A stretch of DNA of 64,000 nucleotides, taken from positions 59,505,442-59,569,441 of the forward strand of contig JAVMKO010000005.1 of assembly GCA_032164245.1 (NCBI GenBank). The letters are read 5' to 3'. Source of the stretch: Sternotherus odoratus. Its lineage: Eukaryota; Chordata; Testudines; Kinosternidae. Below are positions 31,738 through 41,760 of this stretch, in pieces. Position 1 is the first letter of the stretch; each line of letters starts with the position of its first letter. The notes under the pieces were generated by a model, which did no database searches, had not been told where the DNA came from, and was given only the letters and a program-made list of their open reading frames with translations. A program made the translations under genes and the position numbers.

Positions 31738-32716
31738 CCCCTTGGGAGGCTTGGGAGGGTGCTGGCTCCAGGGTGATAAACAGCTCCTGGCTGTCTGCTA
31801 ACAGGGTTTCTCTGCTGGCCTCCTGCTGCTCCGTGATATTTCCCTCCTCATCATCGTCGTCCTCATCCGAATCCTCCTCAGACCTGACGATTATCCCATC
31901 GGTGGAGTCCACGCAGACCGGCGCGATGGTGGTGGGGGCGCCCCCCATTATCTGATTTAGTTCATTCTAAAACCGGCATGTCCGTGGCGCGCCCCCTGAG
32001 CGTCCGTTTGCCTGCTTGGCTTCCTGGAACGCTTGCCTCAGCTCCTTAATTTTCACGCGGCACTGTTGGGCGTCCCTGTTGTGGCCCCTTTCCAGCACGG
32101 CCTTGGAGACCCTGGCGAACATGTTGGCATTCCATTTGTTGTTGCGGAGTTCCAACATCACGGATTCCTCTCCCCAGATAGCGATGAGATCCAACACCTC
32201 ACGATTGGACCATGCTGGAGCTCTTTTCCTCTGGCTGGTCTCCTGTGCTGCTGAGCTCTGCATGGTGTCTTGTGATGCTGAGGTCTGCATGGCGGCTTGT
32301 GCTGCTGATTTCTCTGAATGGTGACTGAGCTGTGCAGGTGAGCTGGCCACGCTGACCAAACAGGAAATGCTATTCAAATGTTCCCGGGTCTTTTCCTGTC
32401 TACCTGGCCAGAGCAGCGAGTTGAGAGTGCTGTCCAGAGCGGTCACAGTGGAGCAGTGAGGCAGTCCAGAGCGGTCAGAATGGAGCATTGTGGGACAGCC
32501 TCTGGAGGCCAATAATGTCCCATGCATCCTCACTAGTCCACAATCGACCTACAGGGGTCGATTTCAGCGCTACTCCTCTCGTTAGGGAGGAGAACAGAAG
32601 TCTATTTTGAGGGCCCTTTAAATCGACGCAAATGGCATCTGTGCAGACGGGTACAGGTTTATGTCGAATTAACGTCGCTAAAGTCGATGTTAAGCTCTAG
32701 TGGGGACCAGCCCTTG

Positions 32717-33535
32717 GGTTTACTTTGCTAAATTGAGACTCGTGCTTTTGCCTGGACCTCGATGATCATCAAGAAATCAAGGGATGCTGAGCAAAGCAGT
32801 ACATATGTGCAGACTGAGATTTTTCAAGGCCCTATGGGATTTGGATGCTTTACTCCCATAAATGTAAGTCTCCTATCCAGCTCTGAAAACCTCATTAATA
32901 ATATTTTAGGTTCATTTTCAATTCCTAAACAAAAAGCTCTACTAAAATAAATGCCTTTGCAGAAATACATAAATAATAACAATAATATTAAGAAGTGCAA
33001 AAGTGAGGCTGTCCGTTAAAGTAACACAATGTAGTGGAAGATACACACAAGCACCTGTGTAGGTACTGTTAGTATACAATTTATTAAATAACCCGCAGTA
33101 TTAAATTGCCTTTACTTTTAATAGTCTTTCTTGTCTCTAATTGATGTTTTTTTAAAAAAAATCTTTCCATCCCCCAGTATTAACCACAGTATTTTCCAGA
33201 AACCTGAGAGACTATTTTTTCCATTCATTTCTACCCATTTTTTATTTTTTTGTAATAAACACTGATAAATTCCCAGAAATTTTAAACAAAATAAGAAGGG
33301 TCTTATCTGTAAACTGCTGACTGTGGCACTGATTGAGAGAGCCAGTTTTGTCTTGGATGATATGTGAATGGGTGGGGCATACCCAGGTATAATCCAGACT
33401 AATGAGCAGCTGTGTCATCCCTGCCCTTACAGTGCTTTGGTTGAAGCAATTCCCACCTGGGCTGCTCACAAACAGCCTTCCAGTATGCAAGCCATACCCA
33501 GAGTGTTTATGTGTAATTGCCGCTGGCCAGCCACA
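32717..33535. other. Unannotated AT-rich stretch
   Basis: Nothing recognised; short poly-A/T runs only. Confidence 0.4.
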
Positions 33536-33950
33536 CCTGGGGCATGGTTAGACTGGCGTTTTGCAACGCTAAAACCCTCCATTAGTGCTACAATTACCTG
33601 ACCATACACACTTGAAAGGGACATTTTGAGCATTTACTCAGGGTTTAAAGCGCTAGTGTTAAACCTCATTTTCGAGAGGCAGAAGGCTTTTAGCGCTAGC
33701 ATTGTAGCGCAAGGTTGGGAATGTGTACACCCCTTGCGTGATAATGAGCCTCCAGCCTCCAGCATCCTGCCCCAGAATTCCCAATTACATCCTCTCTGGC
33801 CACCATTTAAAACTTTTCTATCACCTCCTCAGGTGACCCCATGTCAGACCCTCCCCCACATTCCCTTTGAAATTAGAAAAACCGGCCTGCCGCTGCGGGC
33901 GGGCCGCCGGGTCCCCTGAGTAAATGCGCAAAATGTCCCTTTCAAGGCTA
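33536..33950. mobile_element. MITE-like block with a 31-bp inverted repeat
   Basis: 33612-33642 and 33915-33945 are 31-bp inverted repeats with one mismatch (left copy starts 'ttgaaagggacattttgagc'). Between and around them are 'tagcgctagcattgtagcgc' type motifs typical of reptile MITEs. Outside the left copy, 'catggttagactggcg' resembles 'ctatggctagactaca' just right of the right copy, so two related elements may be nested. Boundaries are uncertain. Confidence 0.5.
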
Positions 33951-34218
33951 TGGCTAGACTACAGATTGTAGTGCGGTTTTTTATAGCGCTTCCCAATTTA
34001 GCGCAATAGATATCGCGCTTGAGCCTGTGCACATTTAAACCCTGTAGTGCCAAAGAATGCACACATTTGCAGCGCTCCTGGTGGCAGTGTGAGTAGCGGG
34101 ATAGGGCAGGTATCCCAGCATTCAGCTGGGTGCAACCTGCTTTGGTGACGGGGAAACTGGGAACGTGTGCGTAGGGAGGGAACTTCAGGCTGTCAGTTCC
34201 GCAAACATTTCCAGGGGT
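33951..34218. mobile_element. MITE fragment
   Basis: Starts 'ggctatggctagactacaga' and carries 'tatagcgcttcccaatttag' and 'cacatttgcagcgctcctgg', the same motif set as the preceding block. No terminal repeat or duplication was found at the right end, where a GC-rich element begins. Confidence 0.4.
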
Positions 34219-34503
34219 TATTCGGGGTTTCTCAAACTGGGGGCTCGAGACCCCCCGGGGGGTCGCTGAGCACACCCCAGGGGGTCGGGAGCTCCTGCAG
34301 CCGCAACTCGCGGCGGCGGGCCGGGGGGGGCCGGCATGCAGCTGGCCACCTGGCCGTGGCGGGGATCGGGGCAGGGGCGGGGAACCGGCAGCCCTGCCCG
34401 CAGCGGCGGGGACCAGGGTCAGCGGCTGGGAGCACGGCAGGGCTGCCGCCAGCAGCGGCGGGGACCCGGCAACCCTGCCCGCAGCGGCGGGGACCCGGGA
34501 CAG
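34219..34503. mobile_element. GC-rich hAT-like MITE fragment
   Basis: Begins near 'gggtttctcaaactgggggc', a typical hAT MITE end. It continues with 'ccccccggggggtc' and repeated 'gcagcggcggggac' units (three copies near 34398, 34458 and 34480). The right terminus is missing. ORFs here are composition artefacts. Confidence 0.5.
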
Positions 34504-34504
34504 C

Positions 34505-35201
34505 TGGATTAGATAAAACAATAAAAACAAGTTTATTAATTACAAAAAGAGATTGTGAGTGAGTACAAGTAATGAGGCATAAAAGTCAGAAATGTTGACA
34601 AGAAAAGTTCTCACCACATGCTTTCAGCAGAATTACTAACCAAACCCTGTAGGTCAGAATCCCTTCTCTCAGAGTCATGCTGCTTTTATTGCTTCAGTTG
34701 CAGTGAATGTAGTGGGGAGGGAGAGAGAGAGGTGTTTTGGGGTGTCTTCCCCTTCTTTAATAGTCCTGTCCCCCTCTTCCCCTTTGAGAAGCATCTATCT
34801 GTAACTGAAAGTAACACAACAGGCAGTCTGTGTGGAAGAGAAATCCATACTTTTTCTTTGCTAAGACAGAATGTTTTTTTGTTTTTGTTTTTGTTTGTTA
34901 CCCCTACCCACTTTCTAGTCAAAGAAGGGTCACTTGGCAGGTAATGGCCCATCAGCCTTGGTGACTGAAGTGTCATCTTACCCTTTGTCTCTGAGGAACT
35001 GGTTTGGCCACTTCTCTGAAAGCATGCTTTTTGTCTCTGCTTATATGTTTATAACTTCACATATAACACAGCTACATGCATTTTGCCATGATACTATTGA
35101 TCAGCAAATTATTAGTTTTTAAATAACTCACAAGACATGCCTTGTACAAAAATAATTACAGTAATGTGTAGGGTGTGAACAGAGGGGTATATTTGTCACA
35201 A
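34505..35201 (-). mobile_element. Probable LTR or LTR-element fragment
   Basis: 'aacaagtttattaattacaa' near 34528, 'ataaaagtcagaaatg' near 34578 and the terminal '...ggtatatttgtcaca' near 35201 form a set I associate with reptile LTR retroelements. On the minus strand it would start TGTGACAAATA. No target duplication or coding remnant was identified, so this is tentative. Confidence 0.35.
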
Positions 35202-35749
35202 TTGAGTAATTAAGAATGCATTTCCCTCGCTATTCATGGAGAGACCGACAGTTGCATTAATTTATATTGCAATCATGATCATGTTATTAAATAAATAAAA
35301 CAACCCTCACTATCCAAAAATGTTGTTGACCTATAGATTTGGCTTATAGGCACATGGTGTGACACAGTTACAATTTTCTATTTATCAGAGTGTTGGGCTT
35401 TTTTAAAACCCATTGGAACCTATCACTTCCCACCCGTAAGGTAATCTACAGGAGGGGCCAGAAAGCAGGAAAGCTCTTGTGGAGTTTTGGCTGCTGTAGA
35501 ATTTTGAGGGAATGGGTGGATCCCAGGTTGGTGGAATCGGGATGCTTCCTGCCTCCATGCTGCTCCGTGATCTGTCCCTTTCTTTTCCTGGGTAGCTTGA
35601 CTCCACTAGGAGGCATGATTCCAGTGACTAGGTCTTCCTTAGGCTACTCATTAGCAAAAGCTACTCAGAGGAAGAAACTGCACGTCCATGCTGTAGTAAT
35701 CCCTTCTCCTTGCCTCTCCCCCCCAGCTTCCACATTTAGTTTTTTTTAA
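35202..35749. other. Unannotated stretch
   Basis: No supported feature; the 119-codon frame at 35390-35749 has no motif. Confidence 0.4.
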
Positions 35750-35965
35750 TTTGTAGAGACCCCAGTTGAGATGAGGACCCCATTGTGCATCATAAGAGAC
35801 AGTCCTTGCCCCAATCTAAATAGATAAGATAGGCAAAGGGTTGAAGAAAGGAAGTATTAGTTTCCCATCTGTAAAATGGGGACAATAAGGCACAGAGAGA
35901 TTATATGATTTGTCCAGTGTGAAACAGAGTTGGGAATTGAACTCTGATCTCCTGAGTCCCAGTCT
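35750..35965 (-). repeat. Old composite SINE (MIR-type) remnant
   Basis: 'gagaccccagttgagatgag', 'agacagtccttgccccaatc', then 'cccatctgtaaaatggggac' and 'aggcacagagagattatatg', then 'gaattgaactctgatctcct'. This is the usual order of a worn MIR-type repeat in antisense. Confidence 0.6.
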
Positions 35966-37819
35966 AGTGCCTTGATCAAAAAAACATCCTTCCTCTCATT
36001 CCCGATAAACAGGACATGGCATGACAGAAATCAGCCAATCCATTGCTTTCTCCCCTCTTGCTTCCACCCACAAAACCTCACTGTGCACTTTGTAAAGGCA
36101 TTCCTGGGTTCCTTGGGAGGATGAAGATAACCTGGACACCGCACACTCTTGCTCCAGTGCATGCAGGGAGGGGGAGATCTGCTTATAAAGGCTGAGGTTC
36201 AGTTTATCTAATCTATCTGAAGCCAAGTCGTGCATCTTTTTGTTCAAAATGGTGAAGTATCCATATAAATGAGAAGGGGAGAAAATAGGAAACCAATACA
36301 AATTAATTTTTGGCCTGGCTTTGAATATTAAATTACTCTGGGCAAACATGTATAATGTGGAGATTATATTTTGCTGCATATTATGCTTAAATTTTTTTAA
36401 TGATACTGTTTTACAAAAGTTTTAAATTGTTTGGTCACACTTTAAATTCATTAGCCCCGACCTTGATATGATACTAGTGTGAGACTGGAATAACCTCACT
36501 GAAGTTAATGGAGTAAAACCAATATAAGTGAGATCATACATTTTTTTTAAACAGGGATTTAAGTTTGATTTTAATAAGACAGTTCATGTATAATTAAGCA
36601 CCAATTTGCCACCAACTATATTTGTTAAACACTGGCTATTAACTGATTGCTAAAACGTCCTTTTTTTAGTCTTAACTAGAATAACTTAATCTGTATCATT
36701 CATTTGTATAGCACTAAACATCAAGTGGCACATTTTAAGTAATTAATGGTCATTTGATTAACTTAGTCTTTGCTCTTCTGAAATCTAAACTAGATGTATG
36801 TTTAACCAAAGACATAGCTAGCAGAGAGAGATCCTTATGTTGTTCCAAGCAAAGCTGGAACATATATGCCTGAATTAGCACATCGCAGTAAAGGACTGGT
36901 GTTTAGAATATCAGCCATTCTTTCAGATAACAGCAAGAGGAGCATTTTGGCTGCTTTATGTTTCTGCTTGTTAATAATGAAATGTGATAGTCATTACATG
37001 AATCCATGTTAAATAGTAAAATTTAAGCACAGATTGTAACTTGGCACTTGTACACTAAAAATAATATCAAGACATAAAGAAAAAAATATATCCGAAGATG
37101 ATGATAGCAAAAAAAACGTGAATCCCTGTGCAGTGATTAAAAATGTATGAGCGAATAACTCTTGTAATACAGATTAATCATCATTTGCTATAAACAAGCT
37201 GTAAAACCAGAATATTTTACTGTAATTGACAGATGAAAGTAATTTAAAGCTACAAGTCATGGATTGTTACTTCAGTTTTCAAAACATGAATTCAAAGCTC
37301 TTGAAAAGTCCTGGGATGACAGCTCTGAAGACTTATGTCTCCCTTATTTATTAGCAAAACTGATTCACACAGGAATCTACTTCTTAAGTTTTCCCTCACT
37401 GCCCTGCCAATGTCCTTGAAGAACAGGAAAGAAGCACAGCCACTAAGTTGAGGACTGTCATTCTTCATTCCCATTCAGTCCTTGACCTTTCTGGTGACTG
37501 TCAACAAGACTGCCAATTGTGATGTGCACACTTGTTCACTAGTAATAGATTGTGACATCCGATCACTTCACAAAGGTCACCATCTCCAAACCATTTTCAG
37601 ATAATATTCTTCAGTCAGTACTGTCCTGTCTAGATTTTTTTATGGTGATCTAAACGTAAAAGGTTCTCTCCATTTTCATTTCTGCTAAGCCATTTGATCA
37701 CTACCGCTTGTATTTCTTCAGTTGCAAATGACAGACACAAGTCCCTTAACAAAATCAGGTACTTCTAGCCCCAGAGTGTGTTCTGAAGAGATACCTCACC
37801 CAGACACAGCCTGTATGTA
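35966..37819. other. Unannotated stretch
   Basis: AT-rich; near 36450-36535 a worn palindromic-family trace ('gaagttaatggagtaaaacc'). The 127-codon minus frame at 35996-36379 shows no family motif. No gene supported. Confidence 0.4.
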
Positions 37820-37827
37820 TTCCAGAG

Positions 37828-38523
37828 CAGAGGGTTCCAAACCTTTTTATTGTGGACCCCATTCCAGATCTTCCAGCTCCCAACATGCACCTGCCCTTCT
37901 CATCACTGATATTTTGTGTGGTGTTCTTAACACTACCTGTCTTTAGCCATCTGTCCATATTTCACTATTACATACAGGTATAGTTATAGTGTGACATAGA
38001 ACCAGAAAAAAATATACTGACAGGGCATATCTTCACTAGCCATGTTAAAGCACTGCCGCCCGCACCAGCGCTTTAATGTGGCTGCGTAGTTGCGGCATTA
38101 GTGCTGGGAGAGAACTTTCCCAGTGCTATAAAAAAAAACCACATCCACGAGGGGAGTGGCTATCAGCTCTGGTGCACTGTCCACACTGCCATGTTACACC
38201 CCTGAGTGAGAAAGTTGCAGTGCTGTAAAGTGGCAGTGTAGACAAGGCCTAAGTTCTGGGCTCAGTTAGACTGGACAGTTGCTGGGCAACTGAACCCAGG
38301 TGTATGGGGATTGAAGGTGAGTGTCTCTGTGTCTGTGTTCTCATTGGTACATCTTGAAGCAAATTAACTACTGTATTTTATATAACAAATCCCCACAGTT
38401 TTAAAGCTTCATCTGGAGTCGTCTGTTATGAAAGTGGAATAAATAAAATCCCCCATTACACAATTTCTCTCATACCCCAGAGAGATCTCCTATCCCTAAG
38501 AGTACACAGTTTGGGAACCCCTG
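37828..38523. mobile_element. hAT-type MITE carrying a nested MITE
   Basis: Ends CAGAGGGTTCCAAACC at 37828 and, on the other strand, CAGGGGTTCCCAAACT at 38523. Flanked by ttccagag (37820-37827) and ttctagag (38524-38531), a 7/8 match for the 8-bp hAT duplication. Its interior is interrupted by another element at 38022-38250. Confidence 0.8.
38022..38250. mobile_element. Nested MITE with Harbinger-like ends
   Basis: Left end AGGGCATATCTTCACTAG and right end, on the other strand, AGGCCTTGTCTACAC. The ends resemble those of the Harbinger element at 28287 (GGGTATGTCTTCACTA), suggesting a non-autonomous relative. The interior has several 'agcgct/agtgct' motifs. No clear target duplication. Confidence 0.6.
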
Positions 38524-38531
38524 TTCTAGAG

Positions 38532-41368
38532 AAGCTGTCACATCATAGCAAATGCTAGGGAAGGCCTGGGTTACACAGAATGAGAAAAACAAACAAACCA
38601 GGACTTGTATGTGTCTTTGTTAAACCTTCATCTAGTGCATCAATGACAGCAAAGCTGCTGCTGCTGCAACTACAGTTTCTAAGAAAACATAGTTTTAAAG
38701 CAGCAACCCATTGGGTCAAGTGTATTCCTTGTGTAACTCCACTTAAATGAATTAACCAATGTGAAGAACAGGTTTGGTCCATTGTGTCCTTGAATTATGA
38801 TTCATTGGTTTGGTGGCTTGCTTCTTTTGTGCAAGAAAGAAGCATCTTGTAGTTGTAGCATCAATTTCATTAGGAGTAGGAGGCTACTTTGGAGATGACC
38901 TTATTTTCCTATTTATGTCTTGCTCCATGGCAACATTCCACTTGATGAGTTCTTTGTTGTGAGAGAAGGCATACATATAAAGTAGATTTACTTTATAGGG
39001 CAGCTGCACCATTCTCAGTTTGTTCTCTTTCCACCCTTTATAGTGCTTCAGGCATCTAACATTGACAGTGAATCCCATTTCTGAAAAAGATAAAGTTCTG
39101 TGATACCTCAGTGCACCTAATTAAAAACAAAATCTATACATCCTGGCCTCAAACCTCATGTCTTTCACTCTGTCTTCTGGGACAAAAACAAGAAACAACA
39201 ACTTTTCAGAACTAAATGATAAAAGAACAAGTACAGCCACAGCTATTCTGAAAGGATAGAGATTATCTGACAAGGGATATAGGACAATTCCAGTTTTTAA
39301 AAAATGTAAGGAGGAATAACAAACCACCTTCATTTTTCTCCCCAAAATCAAACCGAACTCAGTCTGAAATGCAGTGGTTAGCTTCTTTGGTGTTTTTTGT
39401 GCATCTGCATTTCCAACGCTATTTCTGTACCGTTCTATTGTGTATGTATTAATTTGAGTCCAAGACCTATAAAACACATTCCCTGCTCTAAAGCATTCAC
39501 AGTCACCATGCAACCAAATGTGCTAAAAGAGTGAGCCACAGACAGTGAGGAAAAAAATGGTGGAAAGGGTTACAGAAGCAAAATATAGGAGTTTCAGAGT
39601 TTGTTTATGCAGATGACTTGATAGTTGTGATGGATTTTTTTAATTGTTCAAGGACGAGGAATAGGTGTGATGGGAATAAGGATCTGTGAGAGCAAGAGAG
39701 ATTGGAGGAATAGACGTTTGCAGAAGAGGAGTGGTAGGGAGGGATCAGATGACAGGAAAATTATTGCAGTGGGGATGAGGACCCACTTAGAATAATAATC
39801 AAGGAAGGATGTAACTACCTCAGGCTGCATTTTTTATTAAAACACAAGCTAAGCAGTTTATTAATAGTACCTTATACCATCTGAGTGGCAGTGGGGATGA
39901 AGACCTTGTACGATTCAGTACTATCCTTCCCTGGGAAATCCTTTTTAAATTTCAGCCATTTGGTGCAATCAGTCCATTCCAAAGGCAAACAATACACTCT
40001 TCATGAATAGTTTTTTAAGTGTCAGAGATATAATCCTTTCTAGCTCGAATGATTTAGCAGATTCCAAAGGGGCTTGATTCCATTAGAAACAAGGAAATTA
40101 TCCCAATCTTCCCTTCATTTGATAGATAAACTTTAATAAGCGGCCCCTGGGAGCTTTTGAAAACATCCCTCCAGCACATCAATTACATGAAGCATCTAAT
40201 CCTAGAAACCCTTTCTTACAGGAATTATGCTTATTCACGCAGTTTGTCCCATTGAAGTAAATGATTGTAGAGGTGCTTAGCATCCTTCAGGATCAGGCCT
40301 TGATTAGTAATATGAAATATAAAACTGTTTTGATTTGTTACTACGGCTTGTACCTGTGGGGCTGTGGTTGTAGTAAGAAAATAGAGATGGTTCTGCCACC
40401 TAATATTGCACATGAAAGCTCCATAGACAAATAATTCCATTTTCTAATCAGGCACCTACAGGCGATATCTTTCTATCCACCCTCACCTTATCCCTCCTTT
40501 CTTCATCTGAAACATTCCGCTGTGGGACTCATTAATAGAAAACTGATTAACAAATAATGTGCTACAAGTGGAAAAATCTATTACCGAGAAAACAAGAGTT
40601 GGTTGCTGCAGCTTCCTGAGTGCCTGGCTCCTAGCTCGGATGACTCATAAAAACAGAGCTTTTCATTATTATTTTAACATATCTCAGCTCTTAATTTTAA
40701 ACTGCATCTGCTCTCATTTCAGTTATAAATTCAGTGAGGTAACAGAATTTTTTTTATTTCGTAGAAGACGGAAAAGGAAGACTTTTGCCTGAATTTTGAC
40801 CAAGTATAGAAGTAATTTGACTTTTTTTCTTCAAGTGTTCAGTTTTGATCATGCATACCATGCTCATAACCATATGCCATCTTGCTTACTATGTCAAATA
40901 GATGTATTATTTGCATAGCAATTCTGCATAGAAACCTAAATCTGAATCAGACACCGTATATTGCTAGTCATTGTACAATCAATCACACAGGCATGTCCCT
41001 GCCCCAAAGAATTTTCAGTTTATTTTGAAACAAGATGCAATAAATGAGTGTAACAAACAATGGGGAAGAAGTAAAGGGGTAGTGGTTATAAAAACACAGT
41101 TACATAGGCTAGCTGTCTGTGCACAAACTGAAGGTTCACAATTATTTGAAGCTTCTAAAAATAAATGTTCATTAGCCTCAACTGCCTTATTAATTTAGCC
41201 ATCAGTAGTGATGACAGGAGTTGTCTCGGTGTCACTGCAGAAGAGCATCCTGTGGAGGTAGCCAAAGGAGGCAAGGGTAGCATCCTTGTAGAGCAATTCC
41301 AGGATGGGCATTTCATGGATAAAGGACAGCATGGAAGAAAGGAGAGTTCTCTTTGTGGGAGAACCATA
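38532..41368. other. Unannotated stretch
   Basis: No gene supported. A 13-residue frame near 39599-39640 reads 'EFVYADDLIVVM', reminiscent of a reverse-transcriptase active site, but without flanking homology. Near 40985-41010 'gcatgtccctgccccaaaga' is a worn repeat phrase shared with 18295 and 35805. Confidence 0.4.
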
Positions 41369-41480
41369 GGTGCCGGAACTAAGGGTGCTGCCATGCCCCA
41401 GGGCTTGAAGTCATTTCCATCATATACAGAGTTTACAGTTGGTTCCATGGCTCTCAGCACCCCCAATATTCAAATTGCTT
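41369..41480. mobile_element. Short MITE
   Basis: Starts 'aggtgccggaactaagggtg' and contains 'catggctctcagcaccccca', a compact element known to me from reptile sequence. The right end is worn ('aattgcttcaggg') and the expected inverted match to the left end is partly lost. It sits next to the L2-like fragment. Confidence 0.5.
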
Positions 41481-41519
41481 CAGGGAAACCTGGCCTAAGT
41501 GGCAGCACTGATGGGGGAA

Positions 41520-41760
41520 GAGTGATGAATTAAAAAGACAGGATTTTCAGGGTGATTAAAGGACTTGAAGGTGAGGACAGGATTCTTGACTTTGATGTGG
41601 TAAAAAATGGGCAGCCAATGTAGGGATTCAAGGAAAGGAGGGGTGACGTGGTTGGAAGGAAATGAAAACTTACCATCAACATTGTGAATGGACTGCATAG
41701 GGGCTATGTGGATGTTGGGGAGGCCATTGAAGAAGAGGTTACTTCAAACAAGATGGGAGA
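41520..41760 (-). pseudogene. L2-clade LINE fragment, ORF2 C-terminus
   Basis: Minus-strand translation reads 'NLLFNGLPNIHIAPMQSIHN' and then 'HVTPPFLESLHWLPIFYHIK' and 'PVLTFKSFNHP'. The blocks 'LP..H.APLQSIQNAAA', 'HVTP.L.SLHWLPI..RI' and 'K.L.LTFKAL' are the hallmark C-terminal region of L2-type LINE ORF2. The frame stays open over about 65 codons but is truncated on both sides. Confidence 0.8.

Larger units (their letters stand above)
30203..32533 (-). pseudogene. Harbinger Myb/SANT-like DNA-binding protein, two exons, two stops
   Basis: Exon 1 (32533 to 31738) carries a trihelix/SANT-type domain beginning 'APAWSNREVLDLIAIWGEES', then 'DAQQCRVKIKELRQAFQEAK', and an acidic stretch 'EEDSDEDDDDEEG'. 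The natural start is probably a later ATG (about 32290), since the first 80 residues read through subterminal DNA. Exon 2 (30720 to 30203) is a charged coiled-coil-like region ('RRQEREERRMDALLRIM') ending 'SRMDLSKDF'. The donor GTAAGT (31737) and acceptor CCCACAG (30721) are canonical, and the exon phases join in frame (1+2 bases). In-frame stops are TAG at 31969-31967 and TGA at 30493-30491. In Harbinger elements this partner binds the ends and brings the transposase into the nucleus (family knowledge). Confidence 0.85.
28287..32713. mobile_element. Full-length PIF/Harbinger DNA transposon, 4427 bp
   Basis: Ends GGGTATGTCTTCACTA at 28287 and, on the other strand, GGGCTGGTCCCCACTA at 32713 (11 of 16 identical). 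They are flanked by TTA (28284-28286) and TTG (32714-32716), consistent with the three-base TWA target of Harbinger with one change. Inside are the two genes of this superfamily, a DDE transposase (plus strand) and a Myb/SANT-like protein (minus strand), converging on each other, plus a small third frame in the Myb gene's intron. Both main genes carry stops, so this copy is not autonomous now. The subterminal 300 bp on the left repeats a 'gcactgtgggtaggcat'-type motif. Confidence 0.9.

Noticed and set aside
35996..36379. 127-codon minus-strand frame
   Set aside because: No recognisable domain and no conservation signal available; it overlaps ordinary AT-rich sequence.
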